Source of the DNA: JAENWH01 sp038248745
Lineage (GTDB): Bacteria; Bacillota; Clostridia; Peptostreptococcales; Anaerovoracaceae
NCBI GenBank assembly: GCA_038248745.1
Contig: JBBRXC010000021.1
Coordinates: 1 to 18,412, forward strand
Length of the DNA: 18,412 bases
Direction: 5' to 3'
Shown here: one piece after another, positions 6,338 to 14,433 of the stretch
Numbering within the stretch: position 1 is the first letter of the stretch
How the letters are laid out: every line of letters begins with the position of its first letter
The notes under the pieces: generated by a model
The model's input: only the letters and a program-made list of their open reading frames with translations
Databases searched by the model: none
What the model was told of the DNA's origin: nothing
Translations under genes and position numbers: made by a program

Positions 6338-7699
6338 ATGACGAACACCCCAGATCCCAGTTTGCCTATTGGCTTGTTTTTAGTAATTATTATTTTACTT
6401 CTTGTTTTAAATGCTATTTTTGCAGCAATTAAAGCTTCTATTTCAACAATAAACAGGAATAAAATAAAACATCTTGCGCTAGAAGGGAACGGCAAAGCTA
6501 GATCATTAATGAAAATTCTTGATCACCCGGATAAGGTGCTAGCAAGTATACGAACATTGATTACAATGACTGGATTCATTGCAAGTGCTTTAACTGCAAT
6601 TGGCATAGCAAATAGTCTTGGCAAGTACTTTATGGTTAAAAATATAATGTTTGGCTGGCAATTAGCGGTATTCATCAGTACTTTACTATTAGTTTATATT
6701 CATATTGTCTTCAGTGAACTATATCCAAGAAGGCTTGCTATTATTCATGCTGAGAGGATCGCACTGAATTTATCCAAACCCATATTACTTTTTACTAAAC
6801 TGATTTCACCTTTTAACTGGTTATTATTGAAATCCGTAAATTTTCTCCTTCGAATAACGAAACAGAAAGTTGAAGTCGGAGTAGAAGAATTTTCTGAAGA
6901 CGATGTCAAATCAATGCTTGATGTGGGTCAAGAAACGGGCGTGCTAAACGAACAGGGCAAGCGTATGATTAATAGTATTTTTGCTTTTGATGATAAGGTG
7001 GCATATGAAATTATGACACCAAGAACAGATGTGTTTTATATTGATGTAAACGACCCTTCAGAAGAATATTTAGAGGAACTTATGGAACTCAGATATTCCA
7101 GAATCCCCGTTTATGATGATGACTCGGATAATATTATTGGTATTATTAATATAAAAGATTATCTGATAAAAGCAAGAGAATTAGGATTTGAAAATGTTGA
7201 TTTAAGGGAAATACTCAGGAAACCTTATTTTGTACCTGAAACAAAAAATCTTGAAACCCTATTTTTTGATTTACAGACATCAAAGCAACATATCGCTATT
7301 TTAATAGATGAGTATGGGGGTTTCTCCGGGATTGTAACCATGGAAGACCTTATTGAAGAAATTGTTGGTGACATTGATGATGAATATGACCAAATACAGA
7401 AAGAAATAGAAAAAATAGATGAGAGCACCTATAGAATAAGTGGGTTCATGTCACTAGATGATTTAAATGAGGAGCTTCATATTAGTTTGCACTCTGACAA
7501 CAGTGAAACAATCGGCGGTTTAATCATTGATATTCTAGGAGAAATACCAAACGATGATGATCACGAGGAACGTATTATTGAATATAACAATTGTACATTC
7601 ACCATTGAATCAATTAAGGAAAGAAGAATTGAAACAATTAAGCTTCATATCACCTCAAAAGAAAAAGAAGAAAGAAGGCAGGAAAGCATTCTTGATTAA
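6338..7699 (+). CDS. CNNM/CBS-domain membrane protein (CorC/HlyC-type, putative Mg2+ transporter)
   Basis: This is a 453-residue integral membrane protein with the usual three-part layout: an N-terminal CNNM (DUF21) domain with membrane segments near residues 10-31, 68-90, 105-130 and 150-172; a pair of CBS domains (MTPRTDVFYIDV to GIINIKDYL, then QHIAILIDEYGGFSGIVTMEDL); and a C-terminal CorC/HlyC domain (YRISGFMSLDDL to TIGGLIIDILGEIP). Relatives export or regulate magnesium, and CBS domains typically sense adenine nucleotides; the old hemolysin label is poorly supported. The CNNM motif usually written GE(L/I)xPK reads SELYPRR here, keeping the Glu and Pro but changing Gly and Lys. The tail is highly charged (KEKEERRQE). 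It is the last gene before a strong terminator. Confidence 0.9.
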   Translation: MTNTPDPSLPIGLFLVIIILLLVLNAIFAAIKASISTINRNKIKHLALEGNGKARSLMKILDHPDKVLASIRTLITMTGFIASALTAIGIANSLGKYFMVKNIMFGWQLAVFISTLLLVYIHIVFSELYPRRLAIIHAERIALNLSKPILLFTKLISPFNWLLLKSVNFLLRITKQKVEVGVEEFSEDDVKSMLDVGQETGVLNEQGKRMINSIFAFDDKVAYEIMTPRTDVFYIDVNDPSEEYLEELMELRYSRIPVYDDDSDNIIGIINIKDYLIKARELGFENVDLREILRKPYFVPETKNLETLFFDLQTSKQHIAILIDEYGGFSGIVTMEDLIEEIVGDIDDEYDQIQKEIEKIDESTYRISGFMSLDDLNEELHISLHSDNSETIGGLIIDILGEIPNDDDHEERIIEYNNCTFTIESIKERRIETIKLHITSKEKEERRQESILD

Positions 7700-7714
7700 A
7701 TAAAAACAGAAGGT

Positions 7715-7742
7715 AGCCGTTCATTATTTTGAGCGGCTTTTT
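7715..7742 (+). terminator. Intrinsic terminator after the CNNM/CBS gene
   Basis: AGCCGTTCA (7715-7723) pairs with TGAGCGGCT (7730-7738) as a 9-bp stem containing one G-U pair, with a 6-base loop, followed directly by a T run ending at 7742. This is a standard Rho-independent terminator and marks the end of the mltG cluster. Confidence 0.9.
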
Positions 7743-7754
7743 CATTGCTTTTTC

Positions 7755-7783
7755 TTGTATTTGCCATTAGATTTTGATATAAT
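7755..7783 (+). promoter_or_regulatory. Extended -10 sigma-A-type promoter for the asp23-nusB operon
   Basis: A perfect TATAAT (7778-7783) is preceded by TGA, giving an extended -10 element. A weak -35, TTGTAT (7755-7760), sits 17 bases upstream. A TTGCCA at 7761 is only 11 bases from the -10 and cannot serve as its -35. Transcription should start near 7790, leaving a leader of about 22 bases. The position just after a terminator supports it. Confidence 0.8.
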
Positions 7784-7811
7784 AAATATTTAATGCAATG
7801 AAGGAGAATTT

Positions 7812-8123
7812 ATGAACAACGACAACGAAGAAAAGAATGGAACCGTTAAAATATCCGATGATGTTATAGCAATTTGTGCTTTGGATTCAGCAAGAGATGT
7901 GGCTGGTTTTCGCAATTTTGTTCGTAAAGGCATTAAAATTAATCAATCAGAGGAAGGTCTTTCAATGGATTTATATATTTTGGTGGATTACGGATTCAAA
8001 ATCCCAGAGGTTGCATGGAACCTTCAAAACAAAGTAAAAACAGATATAGAAGGCGCTTTTGAATTAATCATAAATTCAATAAATATTCATGTACAAGGTG
8101 TACATTTTTTAGAGGAGGAATAG
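7812..8123 (+). CDS. Asp23/Gls24 family protein
   Basis: This 103-residue protein belongs to the Asp23/Gls24 (DUF322) family, small envelope-stress or alkaline-shock-associated proteins without known catalytic activity. The family pattern is visible: GTVKISDDVIAICALDSARDV, then KGIKI with a beta-rich middle (SMDLYILVDYGFKIPEVAWNLQNKV), and the usual ending NINIHVQGVHF. There is no signal peptide or membrane segment. A gene of this family directly before nusB is a standard Firmicutes arrangement (yqhY in B. subtilis, where it has been tied to fatty-acid/acetyl-CoA carboxylase control). AAGGAG at 7801-7806 sets the start. It is the first gene after the promoter at 7755-7783. Its last codons contain a small hairpin followed by a T run just ahead of nusB. 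Confidence 0.9.
   Translation: MNNDNEEKNGTVKISDDVIAICALDSARDVAGFRNFVRKGIKINQSEEGLSMDLYILVDYGFKIPEVAWNLQNKVKTDIEGAFELIINSINIHVQGVHFLEEE
8089..8110 (+). promoter_or_regulatory. Small hairpin plus T run before nusB
   Basis: ATGTAC (8089-8094) pairs with GTACAT (8100-8105) across AAGGT, followed by five T bases. The stem is short and AT-rich, lies in the last codons of asp23 and ends 3 bases before the nusB ribosome binding site. It has the shape of a weak attenuator, but part of the symmetry follows from the VQGV codons, so the call is tentative. Confidence 0.3.
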
Positions 8124-8125
8124 AC

Positions 8126-8533
8126 ATGGTTAGAGGAGAAGCTAGAGAACTGGTAATGAAATTAATATTTCAAATGGAAGCCCAGAATGATTACAGCCCC
8201 TATATTAGAGATAAATTTTATAAAGAGTATGCTGAAGGTGAGTCACAGAAAAAATATATGAATGGTCTCTTAAATTCAATTATTGAAAACAGAGATGTTA
8301 TTGACAGTACAATAGACAAATATAGCACCAACTGGGAGATCAGCAGAATGGCCAAGGTTGATTTGGCTATCACCAGACTTGCTGTAGCAGAAATAATGAT
8401 TCTTGAAGATGTCCCTGATTCTGTTGCTATTAATGAAGCAGTGAACATTGCAAAAAAATACAGCACAGAAGAGTCCAGTAAATTCATCAACGGGATTTTA
8501 GGTAAAATAGAGAAAGATAAAAATGCAAAATGA
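8126..8533 (+). CDS. nusB: Transcription antitermination factor NusB
   Basis: NusB is an all-helical RNA-binding protein that, with S10 (NusE), binds boxA in rRNA operon leaders and supports antitermination. The 135-residue length is normal. Family features are RGEARELVMKLIFQME at the N-terminus, NWEISRMAKVDLAITRLAVAEIM in the middle, and the signature SVAINEAVNIAKKYSTEESSKFINGILGKI at the C-terminus (about residues 98-127). A strong AGGAGG at 8113-8118 lies inside the end of asp23, and only two bases separate the two genes. Its end overlaps the next gene by 11 bases. It is expected to be co-transcribed with asp23 and the genes downstream. Confidence 0.97.
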   Translation: MVRGEARELVMKLIFQMEAQNDYSPYIRDKFYKEYAEGESQKKYMNGLLNSIIENRDVIDSTIDKYSTNWEISRMAKVDLAITRLAVAEIMILEDVPDSVAINEAVNIAKKYSTEESSKFINGILGKIEKDKNAK

Positions 8534-9455
8534 TAGACACATTCTTGGCATAGATACAAGCAATTATAAAACTTCAGTAGCGGTTACTGACAGAAATGGG
8601 AATATAATTTGTGATTTTAGAGAACTTCTTCAGGTCAAGAAGGGAGATAAGGGATTAAGACAATCAGATGCCTTTTTTCAACACATAAAGATTCTCCCTG
8701 ATTTAATTGAGAAAGTGATGTCCTCTGATGAATTTAAAAATATTGCAGCAGTTTCTGTATCTACAAAACCAAGGCCCTTGCTTGATTCTTATATGCCGGT
8801 GTTTAAAGCAGGAGAATCAATAGGAAAAAGCATTGCAGCCTCATTAGGCGTCAATTTATTCGGTTTTTCACATCAAGAAGGCCATATAGAAGCAGTGAAA
8901 TATTATTCCCGATTAAAAAATGAAAATAATCTTTTATGCTTTCATTTATCAGGAGGAACCTGTGAATTATTAAAAATAGAAAACGGCGCAATTCAAATAA
9001 TTGGTGGTTCAAAGGATATTTCTTTTGGTCAGTTGCTAGATCGAATCGGTGTTGGATTAGGTTTTGATTTCCCAGCAGGACAAGAATTAGATAAACTGGC
9101 AATTTCTTCTCAGAAAAGCAATATCATTAAAAAAATTGAATTACAGGGTCTGTATTTCAACTTATCCGGTATAGAAACAAAATCTTTAAGAAACCTGGAA
9201 ACAGAGGGTCTTGTACCAGAAGTGTTTGAAAGAATTTCCGATTTACTTGTTAGACTCTCTTTAAAAGCGATGGAAGAAACCGGGCTTAATAATATTCTTT
9301 TTACCGGTGGCGTTGCTGAAAGTTTATTTATTAGAGATAGAATAGTGAAGAACGTTCATGGTACCATTGAATTTGGCGCGCAAAATTTATCTTCAGACAA
9401 TGCAGTAGGTATTTCACTTCTAGGGGGGAAAGTTTATGGCAATGAAACCGATTAA
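8523..9455 (+). CDS. TsaD/Kae1-like (peptidase M22) paralogue
   Basis: This 310-residue protein has the ASKHA/TsaD fold: ILGIDTSNYKTSVAV at the N-terminus, the metal-binding HxxxH as H117 and H121 (SHQEGHIEA), a glycine motif LSGGTCELL (142-150), GLGFDFPAG, FTGGVAES (260-267) and SDNAVG with D292. True TsaD, which makes t6A37 in tRNA, reads SGGHT at the glycine motif; here the His is missing and the protein is about 30 residues shorter. It is therefore probably not the TsaD itself but the paralogue that many Clostridia carry between nusB and xseA, often annotated as O-sialoglycoprotein endopeptidase. Its function is unknown to me. The metal triad is intact, so it is unlikely to be a decayed copy. 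The ribosome binding site is weak; the 11-base overlap with nusB suggests coupling. It overlaps xseA by 20 bases. Confidence 0.85.
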   Translation: MQNDRHILGIDTSNYKTSVAVTDRNGNIICDFRELLQVKKGDKGLRQSDAFFQHIKILPDLIEKVMSSDEFKNIAAVSVSTKPRPLLDSYMPVFKAGESIGKSIAASLGVNLFGFSHQEGHIEAVKYYSRLKNENNLLCFHLSGGTCELLKIENGAIQIIGGSKDISFGQLLDRIGVGLGFDFPAGQELDKLAISSQKSNIIKKIELQGLYFNLSGIETKSLRNLETEGLVPEVFERISDLLVRLSLKAMEETGLNNILFTGGVAESLFIRDRIVKNVHGTIEFGAQNLSSDNAVGISLLGGKVYGNETD

Positions 9456-10659
9456 AGTTTCCCAACTAAATGGGTATATAAAAAGAGTCCTCCAATCGGA
9501 CCCTTTGTTAGGGAATGTATCAGTTATTGGAGAAGTTTCCAATCTAAAACATCATGGCAGTGGGCATATTTATTTCACGTTGAAAGATGAGCAGAGCAAA
9601 ATCAATTGTTTTCTAGGGGCTGATATGCTGAAAGATATCCATTTTGAACTTGCTGAAGGAATGGAAATAACGGCAACCGGATATATTTATATTTACGAGC
9701 GAGGCGGTACATATTCTTTAAATATCAGAGATATTCAAGTTGAAGGAATAGGAAATCTAAGTGTAGCTTTTGAAAAACTAAAAGAGAAGCTGGCCAAAGA
9801 AGGTCTGTTTGACGAAAAAAAGAAGAAACCAATTCATTTCTTCCCTTATAATATAGCGGTCATCACCTCAGAAACTGGCGCGGCAGTGAAAGATATCATC
9901 AAAATTATTAAGAACAGGAATAATATTGTAAATGTGATGATTTATCCTGTCCTCGTTCAGGGTCCCAATGCAGCGGGTGAAATATCAGAAGCCATCTATA
10001 AGGTGAATCAACTGTACCCAGAGACCGATACGATCATCATAGGCAGAGGCGGTGGATCAATGGAAGAGCTTTGGGCTTTTAATGAAGAAATCGTGGCCAG
10101 AAGTATTTTTGCATCAAAAATACCTATCATTTCAGCGGTCGGCCATGAAATCGACTTTACAATTTCAGATTTTGTAGCTGATAAAAGAGCAGAAACCCCT
10201 ACGGCTGCAGCTCAAATGGCTGTTCCAGATATAAAGGAATTAAAGGAATATATTATTTCAATGAAAGATTCCATTACCTACACGTTTAGTGATAAAATGA
10301 AATATTATGAGATGTCAATAATCCAGCACAATATAGAAACATTAAAAGCAGGTCTCATACTCAGAATAGACAATGCCATTTACAAATCAGAACATTTAAG
10401 CAATGATATTAAAAATAAGGTGCTATCGATTTTAAATGAGCACAAGAATACGATGGAAATGTCAAAACAGATGCTAGAATCATTAAATCCGAGAGAACTT
10501 CTGAAAAGGGGTTATGTGGTAATTACAGATAATAATGGCCTCATAAGGTCGTCAATAAAATATTTCAACAAAGGAGACAGTTTAACCGCATCATTTATAG
10601 ATGGGTCGATGAATTGCCGTGTGGAAAAGATTAGGAGTGAAGATATTGGAGAAGGATAA
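9436..10659 (+). CDS. xseA: Exodeoxyribonuclease VII large subunit
   Basis: XseA is the catalytic subunit of exonuclease VII, which degrades single-stranded DNA from both ends to short oligonucleotides in repair. The 407-residue protein has an N-terminal OB-fold (about 1-105; IGEVSNLKHHGSGHIYFTLKD), the catalytic domain (SETGAAVKDII; GRGGGSMEELWAFN at 203-216; VGHEIDFTISDFVADKRAETPTAAA at 235-259, shown in pieces in the family), a helical coiled region for XseB binding, and a C-terminal segment (LNPRELLKRGYVVI). The catalytic Asp and His are present in HEIDFT. GGGGGGAAAG at 9423-9432, inside the previous gene, sets the start. It overlaps xseB by 14 bases, coupling synthesis of the two subunits. 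Confidence 0.97.
   Translation: MAMKPIKVSQLNGYIKRVLQSDPLLGNVSVIGEVSNLKHHGSGHIYFTLKDEQSKINCFLGADMLKDIHFELAEGMEITATGYIYIYERGGTYSLNIRDIQVEGIGNLSVAFEKLKEKLAKEGLFDEKKKKPIHFFPYNIAVITSETGAAVKDIIKIIKNRNNIVNVMIYPVLVQGPNAAGEISEAIYKVNQLYPETDTIIIGRGGGSMEELWAFNEEIVARSIFASKIPIISAVGHEIDFTISDFVADKRAETPTAAAQMAVPDIKELKEYIISMKDSITYTFSDKMKYYEMSIIQHNIETLKAGLILRIDNAIYKSEHLSNDIKNKVLSILNEHKNTMEMSKQMLESLNPRELLKRGYVVITDNNGLIRSSIKYFNKGDSLTASFIDGSMNCRVEKIRSEDIGEG
10633..10637 (+). promoter_or_regulatory. Ribosome binding site that sets the xseB TTG start
   Basis: AGGAG at 10633-10637 lies 8 bases before the TTG at 10646. The upstream GTG at 10619 has no such site and would add nine residues not expected in the family. 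The site lies within the last codons of xseA. Confidence 0.75.
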
Positions 10660-10837
10660 AAAACTAACGTTTGAGGAAGCATTGAAACGATTAGAATCAT
10701 CGGCAGATCAATTAAAAAAAGATGGTGTAACTTTAGAAGACGCAATGAAAAGCTATGAAGAAGGCATAAAGTACTATAAACAGTGTTCTGAGATATTGAA
10801 CGATGCGAAGCAAAAAATAGAGATTATTTCTAATTAA
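10646..10837 (+). CDS. xseB: Exodeoxyribonuclease VII small subunit
   Basis: XseB is the small helical subunit that binds along the XseA coiled region; several copies assemble per large subunit. From the TTG at 10646 the product is 63 residues, a normal length, starting MEKDKKLTFEEALKRLE, which fits the family start. Other family features are LEDAMKSYEEGIKYYKQCSEIL and DAKQKIEII, forming a two-helix hairpin. A longer frame opens with GTG at 10619, but the ribosome binding site and family length favour TTG. It overlaps the end of xseA by 14 bases, and ispA follows after 16 bases. Confidence 0.93.
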   Translation: MEKDKKLTFEEALKRLESSADQLKKDGVTLEDAMKSYEEGIKYYKQCSEILNDAKQKIEIISN

Positions 10838-10853
10838 GTAGTTTAGGAGAAAA

Positions 10854-11753
10854 ATGATGGATAATATTGATTTTTACAAGTATAAAGATTTAGTAGAATT
10901 GCACATTTTGGATTTTTTGCCGGAAGTTGACCATAAAAGTATTACAGTATATGAAGCAATGCAATATAGTTTAAGTGCTGGCGGTAAAAGACTCAGACCT
11001 TCTTTACTATTGGCTGCCTGTGAATTCGCGGGAGGCGATATAAAGAATGCCATTCCATATGCCTGTGCCGCAGAATATATTCACACATATTCTCTGATAC
11101 ACGACGATTTGCCGGCAATGGATAATGATGAGATTAGAAGAGGCTTGCCTACCAATCATATAGTTTATGGAGAAGCAATAGCAATTCTGGCTGGTGATGG
11201 GCTCTTGACGTCTGCTTTTGAAGCCATGAACAAGGATATGCTTTTATATTTTGATAATGACGTGCAATTAAAAAGAAGAGTGAAGGCCTCCTATGAACTT
11301 GCCAAAGGCGCTGGATGCCGTGGAATGGTCGCTGGTCAGATTGCAGATATAGAAGCAGAAAACAAACAATGTTCAAAAGAGATGCTGGACTATATTAATA
11401 TTAATAAAACAGCAGCACTTATTGTCGCTTCTATCCGAGCAGGTGCCCATTTAGGAGGCGCAAATGAAAAGATGTTAAGGGACTTAACCGATTATGCTGA
11501 GTTTTTAGGACTGGCTTTCCAAATTAAAGATGATATTTTGGACGTAACTGGCGTTGAAAAAGAACTGGGCAAAAAAACCGGCGTTGATATAAACAAACAC
11601 AAATCCACCTATCCGGGTTGCTATGGACTTGAAACCTCAAAAGACAGGCTAAAAGAATTAACAGAAAACGCCATTGCAGTATTAGAACCTTATTATGATG
11701 AAGCTGAATTTTTCACAAACTTGGCCAATGAACTTGCCGTCCGAATAAAATAA
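10854..11753 (+). CDS. ispA: Farnesyl diphosphate synthase (short-chain polyprenyl synthase)
   Basis: The enzyme condenses isopentenyl diphosphate with dimethylallyl and geranyl diphosphate to give farnesyl diphosphate, the precursor of undecaprenyl and other prenyl chains. The 299-residue protein shows GGKRLRPSLLLA (43-54), the first aspartate-rich motif DDLPAMD (84-90) and the second DDILD (226-230). The two-residue insertion in the first motif and Y79 five residues before it are typical of bacterial farnesyl-type enzymes. The E. coli-like stretch LIHDDLPAMD is nearly identical. Two ATGs in a row are available: the first (10854) is 4 bases from AGGAG at 10845-10849, the second (10857) is 7 bases away, so the second may be the real start. 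Neighbour dxs makes the precursor of the same pathway. Confidence 0.95.
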   Translation: MMDNIDFYKYKDLVELHILDFLPEVDHKSITVYEAMQYSLSAGGKRLRPSLLLAACEFAGGDIKNAIPYACAAEYIHTYSLIHDDLPAMDNDEIRRGLPTNHIVYGEAIAILAGDGLLTSAFEAMNKDMLLYFDNDVQLKRRVKASYELAKGAGCRGMVAGQIADIEAENKQCSKEMLDYININKTAALIVASIRAGAHLGGANEKMLRDLTDYAEFLGLAFQIKDDILDVTGVEKELGKKTGVDINKHKSTYPGCYGLETSKDRLKELTENAIAVLEPYYDEAEFFTNLANELAVRIK

Positions 11754-11773
11754 CCACTTGAAGGAGCAGCATA

Positions 11774-13612
11774 ATGCTAACAAAAAAATTAACAGATTAT
11801 AATTTCCCAGAAGATTTAAAGACAATGACTGAAAAGGAACTTGAACTTTTACCCTATGAAATCAGGGATTATTTAATAGAAAACGTTTCGAAAACTGGAG
11901 GACATCTAGCATCAAACTTGGGTGTTGTTGAATTGACAATTGCCTTACATAAAGTTTTTGAAAGCCCTACTGATAAAATAATTTGGGATGTTGGGCATCA
12001 ATCTTACATCCATAAAATATTAACCGGTAGAGCTGCGGATTTGTGCACCATCAGGGCTTATGATGGCATCAGCGGATTTCCTAAAAGATATGAAAGCATT
12101 CATGACTGTTTTGAAACTGGTCATAGCAGTACTTCCATTTCTGCAGCAACAGGTTTTGCTGTGGCAAGAGATTTAGCTGGAGAAAAGCATGAAGTCATTG
12201 CAGTAATAGGCGATGGGGCACTTACAGGCGGACTTGCCTATGAAGGATTGAATAATGCTGGAGATTCAAAAGCAAAAATGATTGTCATTTTAAATGATAA
12301 TGGCATGTCAATCAACAAAAGTACAGGCGCAATTGCAAAACATTTATCAAAACTTAGATTGTCAACAGGGTATCATGATTTCAAAAAACAATTGAAGAAA
12401 ACGTTAAAAGGTATTCCAGGCGTTGGCGAAGGTCTTTATTCGGGCGCAGAACACCTGAGAGATTCCATTAAATATGCCCTTATACAAGGCGCTATATTTG
12501 AAGAGTTTGGTTTTAAATATATAGGGCCTATTGACGGACACAAATTAAATGATCTGATTGAAACCTTAACTTTGGCTAAAGAAATGGAAGGACCTGTCCT
12601 GATTCATATCTTGACAACAAAGGGAAAAGGGTACAAGAATGCTGAAAACAATCCGAATAAATTTCATGGCATTGGTCCTTTTAATCCAACAACGGGAGCT
12701 CAACTTGGTTCTTCAGTGGATCCATCTTTTTCTCAGATTTTCGGCAATAAAATAGTACAGTTGGCTACAAAGGACGATAAAATTGTTGTCGTTTGTGCTG
12801 CAATGACTGATGGAACTGGTTTAGAAAAATTCACGGTGAATTTTCCAGATAGAATATTTGATGTAGGCATCGCTGAAGCACATGCAGTTACTTTTGCAGC
12901 AGGTCTTGCGCAGGGAGGATTAAAACCAGTCGTTGCTATTTATTCCACCTTTCTTCAAAGAGCATATGATCAGATTCTAATGGATGTATGCCTTCAAAAC
13001 CTACCAGTTATATTTGCTATAGACAGGGCAGGCAATGTGGGACAGGATGGAGAAACCCATCACGGCATATTTGATTTATCCTATCTGGAGCATATGCCGA
13101 ATCTAACAATACTTGCACCAAAGGATGGTCGGGAATTGTCAGAAATGATGGAATATGCAATCAGCCTCAACGGACCTTGTGCCATCAGATATCCAAGGGG
13201 AACTGCCTCCGATGTGACAATCGGTCAAACCAAAGGATCGGATGTGGAAATCTGGGCAGTTGGGAAAATGGTTTCAATAGGAAACAAGGCTTGTGAATTA
13301 TTGAAGGAAATGGGCATAGATGCCGGGATCATCAACGTAAAAAGAATTAAACCTTTAGATCAGGCAGGGATTATCGCCGCCACAAAAAGGGTGAAACATA
13401 TTGTAACACTTGAAGATAATTCAGTGATCGGTGGATTTGGACAGCAGCTCAGCAGTTTATTACTTGAAAAAGGGATTCTAGATGTCAAAGTGACGACTAT
13501 TGGATGGCCAGATAAATTTATTGAGCATGGCAGTATAGATGAACTTTTTGAGAAATATGAGCTTGACGCCAAAGGCGTTGCTGAAAGGATAAGGAGAGCA
13601 GTTGAAAGATAG
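11774..13612 (+). CDS. dxs: 1-Deoxy-D-xylulose-5-phosphate synthase
   Basis: DXS uses thiamine diphosphate to join pyruvate and glyceraldehyde 3-phosphate, the first step of the MEP isoprenoid pathway, and also feeds thiamine and pyridoxal synthesis. The 612-residue length is typical. Visible are H44 in GGHLASNLG, the TPP motif GDGALTGG (146 onward) with NDN at 174-176, E368 in GIAEAHAVTFAAG (the cofactor-activating glutamate), and DRAGNVGQDGETHHG (417-431). AAGGAG at 11761-11766 is 7 bases before the ATG. It follows ispA by 20 bases and overlaps tlyA by 11 bases. Its presence shows that the organism uses the MEP route rather than, or at least in addition to, mevalonate. Confidence 0.98.
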   Translation: MLTKKLTDYNFPEDLKTMTEKELELLPYEIRDYLIENVSKTGGHLASNLGVVELTIALHKVFESPTDKIIWDVGHQSYIHKILTGRAADLCTIRAYDGISGFPKRYESIHDCFETGHSSTSISAATGFAVARDLAGEKHEVIAVIGDGALTGGLAYEGLNNAGDSKAKMIVILNDNGMSINKSTGAIAKHLSKLRLSTGYHDFKKQLKKTLKGIPGVGEGLYSGAEHLRDSIKYALIQGAIFEEFGFKYIGPIDGHKLNDLIETLTLAKEMEGPVLIHILTTKGKGYKNAENNPNKFHGIGPFNPTTGAQLGSSVDPSFSQIFGNKIVQLATKDDKIVVVCAAMTDGTGLEKFTVNFPDRIFDVGIAEAHAVTFAAGLAQGGLKPVVAIYSTFLQRAYDQILMDVCLQNLPVIFAIDRAGNVGQDGETHHGIFDLSYLEHMPNLTILAPKDGRELSEMMEYAISLNGPCAIRYPRGTASDVTIGQTKGSDVEIWAVGKMVSIGNKACELLKEMGIDAGIINVKRIKPLDQAGIIAATKRVKHIVTLEDNSVIGGFGQQLSSLLLEKGILDVKVTTIGWPDKFIEHGSIDELFEKYELDAKGVAERIRRAVER

Positions 13613-14408
13613 ACTAGATGTCATATTATTTAATAAAGGACTTTTCCAGTCTAGAGAAAGAGCAAAAGCAGCCATCATGGCAGGGATAGTTTACGTAGAC
13701 GGGCAAAGAGTGGACAAAGCAGGAACCTCTGTTGATGATCTGCAAGATTTTTTTATTAAAGAAAACTTGTGCCCCTACGTTAGTCGAGGTGGATTAAAGC
13801 TTAAAAAAGCACTTGCACAGTTTGGGTTTTCTTTAGAAGGAGTTACAGCCGTTGATATCGGGGCTTCAACCGGTGGCTTTACAGACTGTATGCTTCAAAA
13901 CGGAGCAAAAAAAGTGTATGCCATTGATGTCGGTTATGGTCAGCTTGACTATAAATTAAGAATTGATCCGAGAGTCGTCAATATGGAAAAAGTGAATATT
14001 CGATATTTGGATACCGAAAAAATAGATCATGAAGTTGACTTTATAAGCATTGATGTTTCATTTATATCACTCAAACTTGTTTTCCCCATTGCCGCAAGGC
14101 TTTTAAATGAAAATGGTGAGTTGGTTTGCCTAGTTAAACCACAGTTTGAAGCTGGCAGAGAGCAGGTCGGAAAGAAAGGTATTGTAAGAGATATAAATGT
14201 TCATAGAGAAGTACTCAGCAATGTTATAACTTATGCAGAAAGCAATGGTCTTTATCCAATTGGTTTAACCTTTTCACCGGTAACTGGCGCAAAAGGAAAC
14301 ATTGAATACTTATTATTTTTACAAAAAAGCAAATCTGACAACTTTGATGCAGCGAAAATAATTAACAACATTGTTGCTGATTCTCATGAAGAATTAGATA
14401 AGCAATAG
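13602..14408 (+). CDS. tlyA: TlyA family rRNA 2'-O-methyltransferase / hemolysin-like protein
   Basis: TlyA proteins have an N-terminal S4 RNA-binding domain and an FtsJ/RrmJ-type SAM methyltransferase domain; the Mycobacterium protein methylates 16S and 23S rRNA and the same family is called hemolysin. The 268-residue product has the S4 domain at about 1-60 (RLDVILFNKG, SRERAKAAIMAGIVYVDG), SRGGLKL, then DIGASTGGFTD (85-95). The catalytic tetrad fits K66, D151, K179 and E235, matching the K-D-K-E set of the family. The start is a TTG at 13602, with AAGGAG at 13591-13596 inside dxs; dxs and tlyA overlap by 11 bases. In many Firmicutes argR or NAD kinase and recN follow; here an aminotransferase does. 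Confidence 0.93.
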   Translation: MKDRLDVILFNKGLFQSRERAKAAIMAGIVYVDGQRVDKAGTSVDDLQDFFIKENLCPYVSRGGLKLKKALAQFGFSLEGVTAVDIGASTGGFTDCMLQNGAKKVYAIDVGYGQLDYKLRIDPRVVNMEKVNIRYLDTEKIDHEVDFISIDVSFISLKLVFPIAARLLNENGELVCLVKPQFEAGREQVGKKGIVRDINVHREVLSNVITYAESNGLYPIGLTFSPVTGAKGNIEYLLFLQKSKSDNFDAAKIINNIVADSHEELDKQ

Positions 14409-14433
14409 TATTTATATATTTAGGAGAAATAAA

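Noticed and set aside
6618..6648. TTGGCA and TATAAT inside the CNNM gene
   Set aside because: The spacer is 19 bases, no extended -10 is present, and the site is mid-gene.
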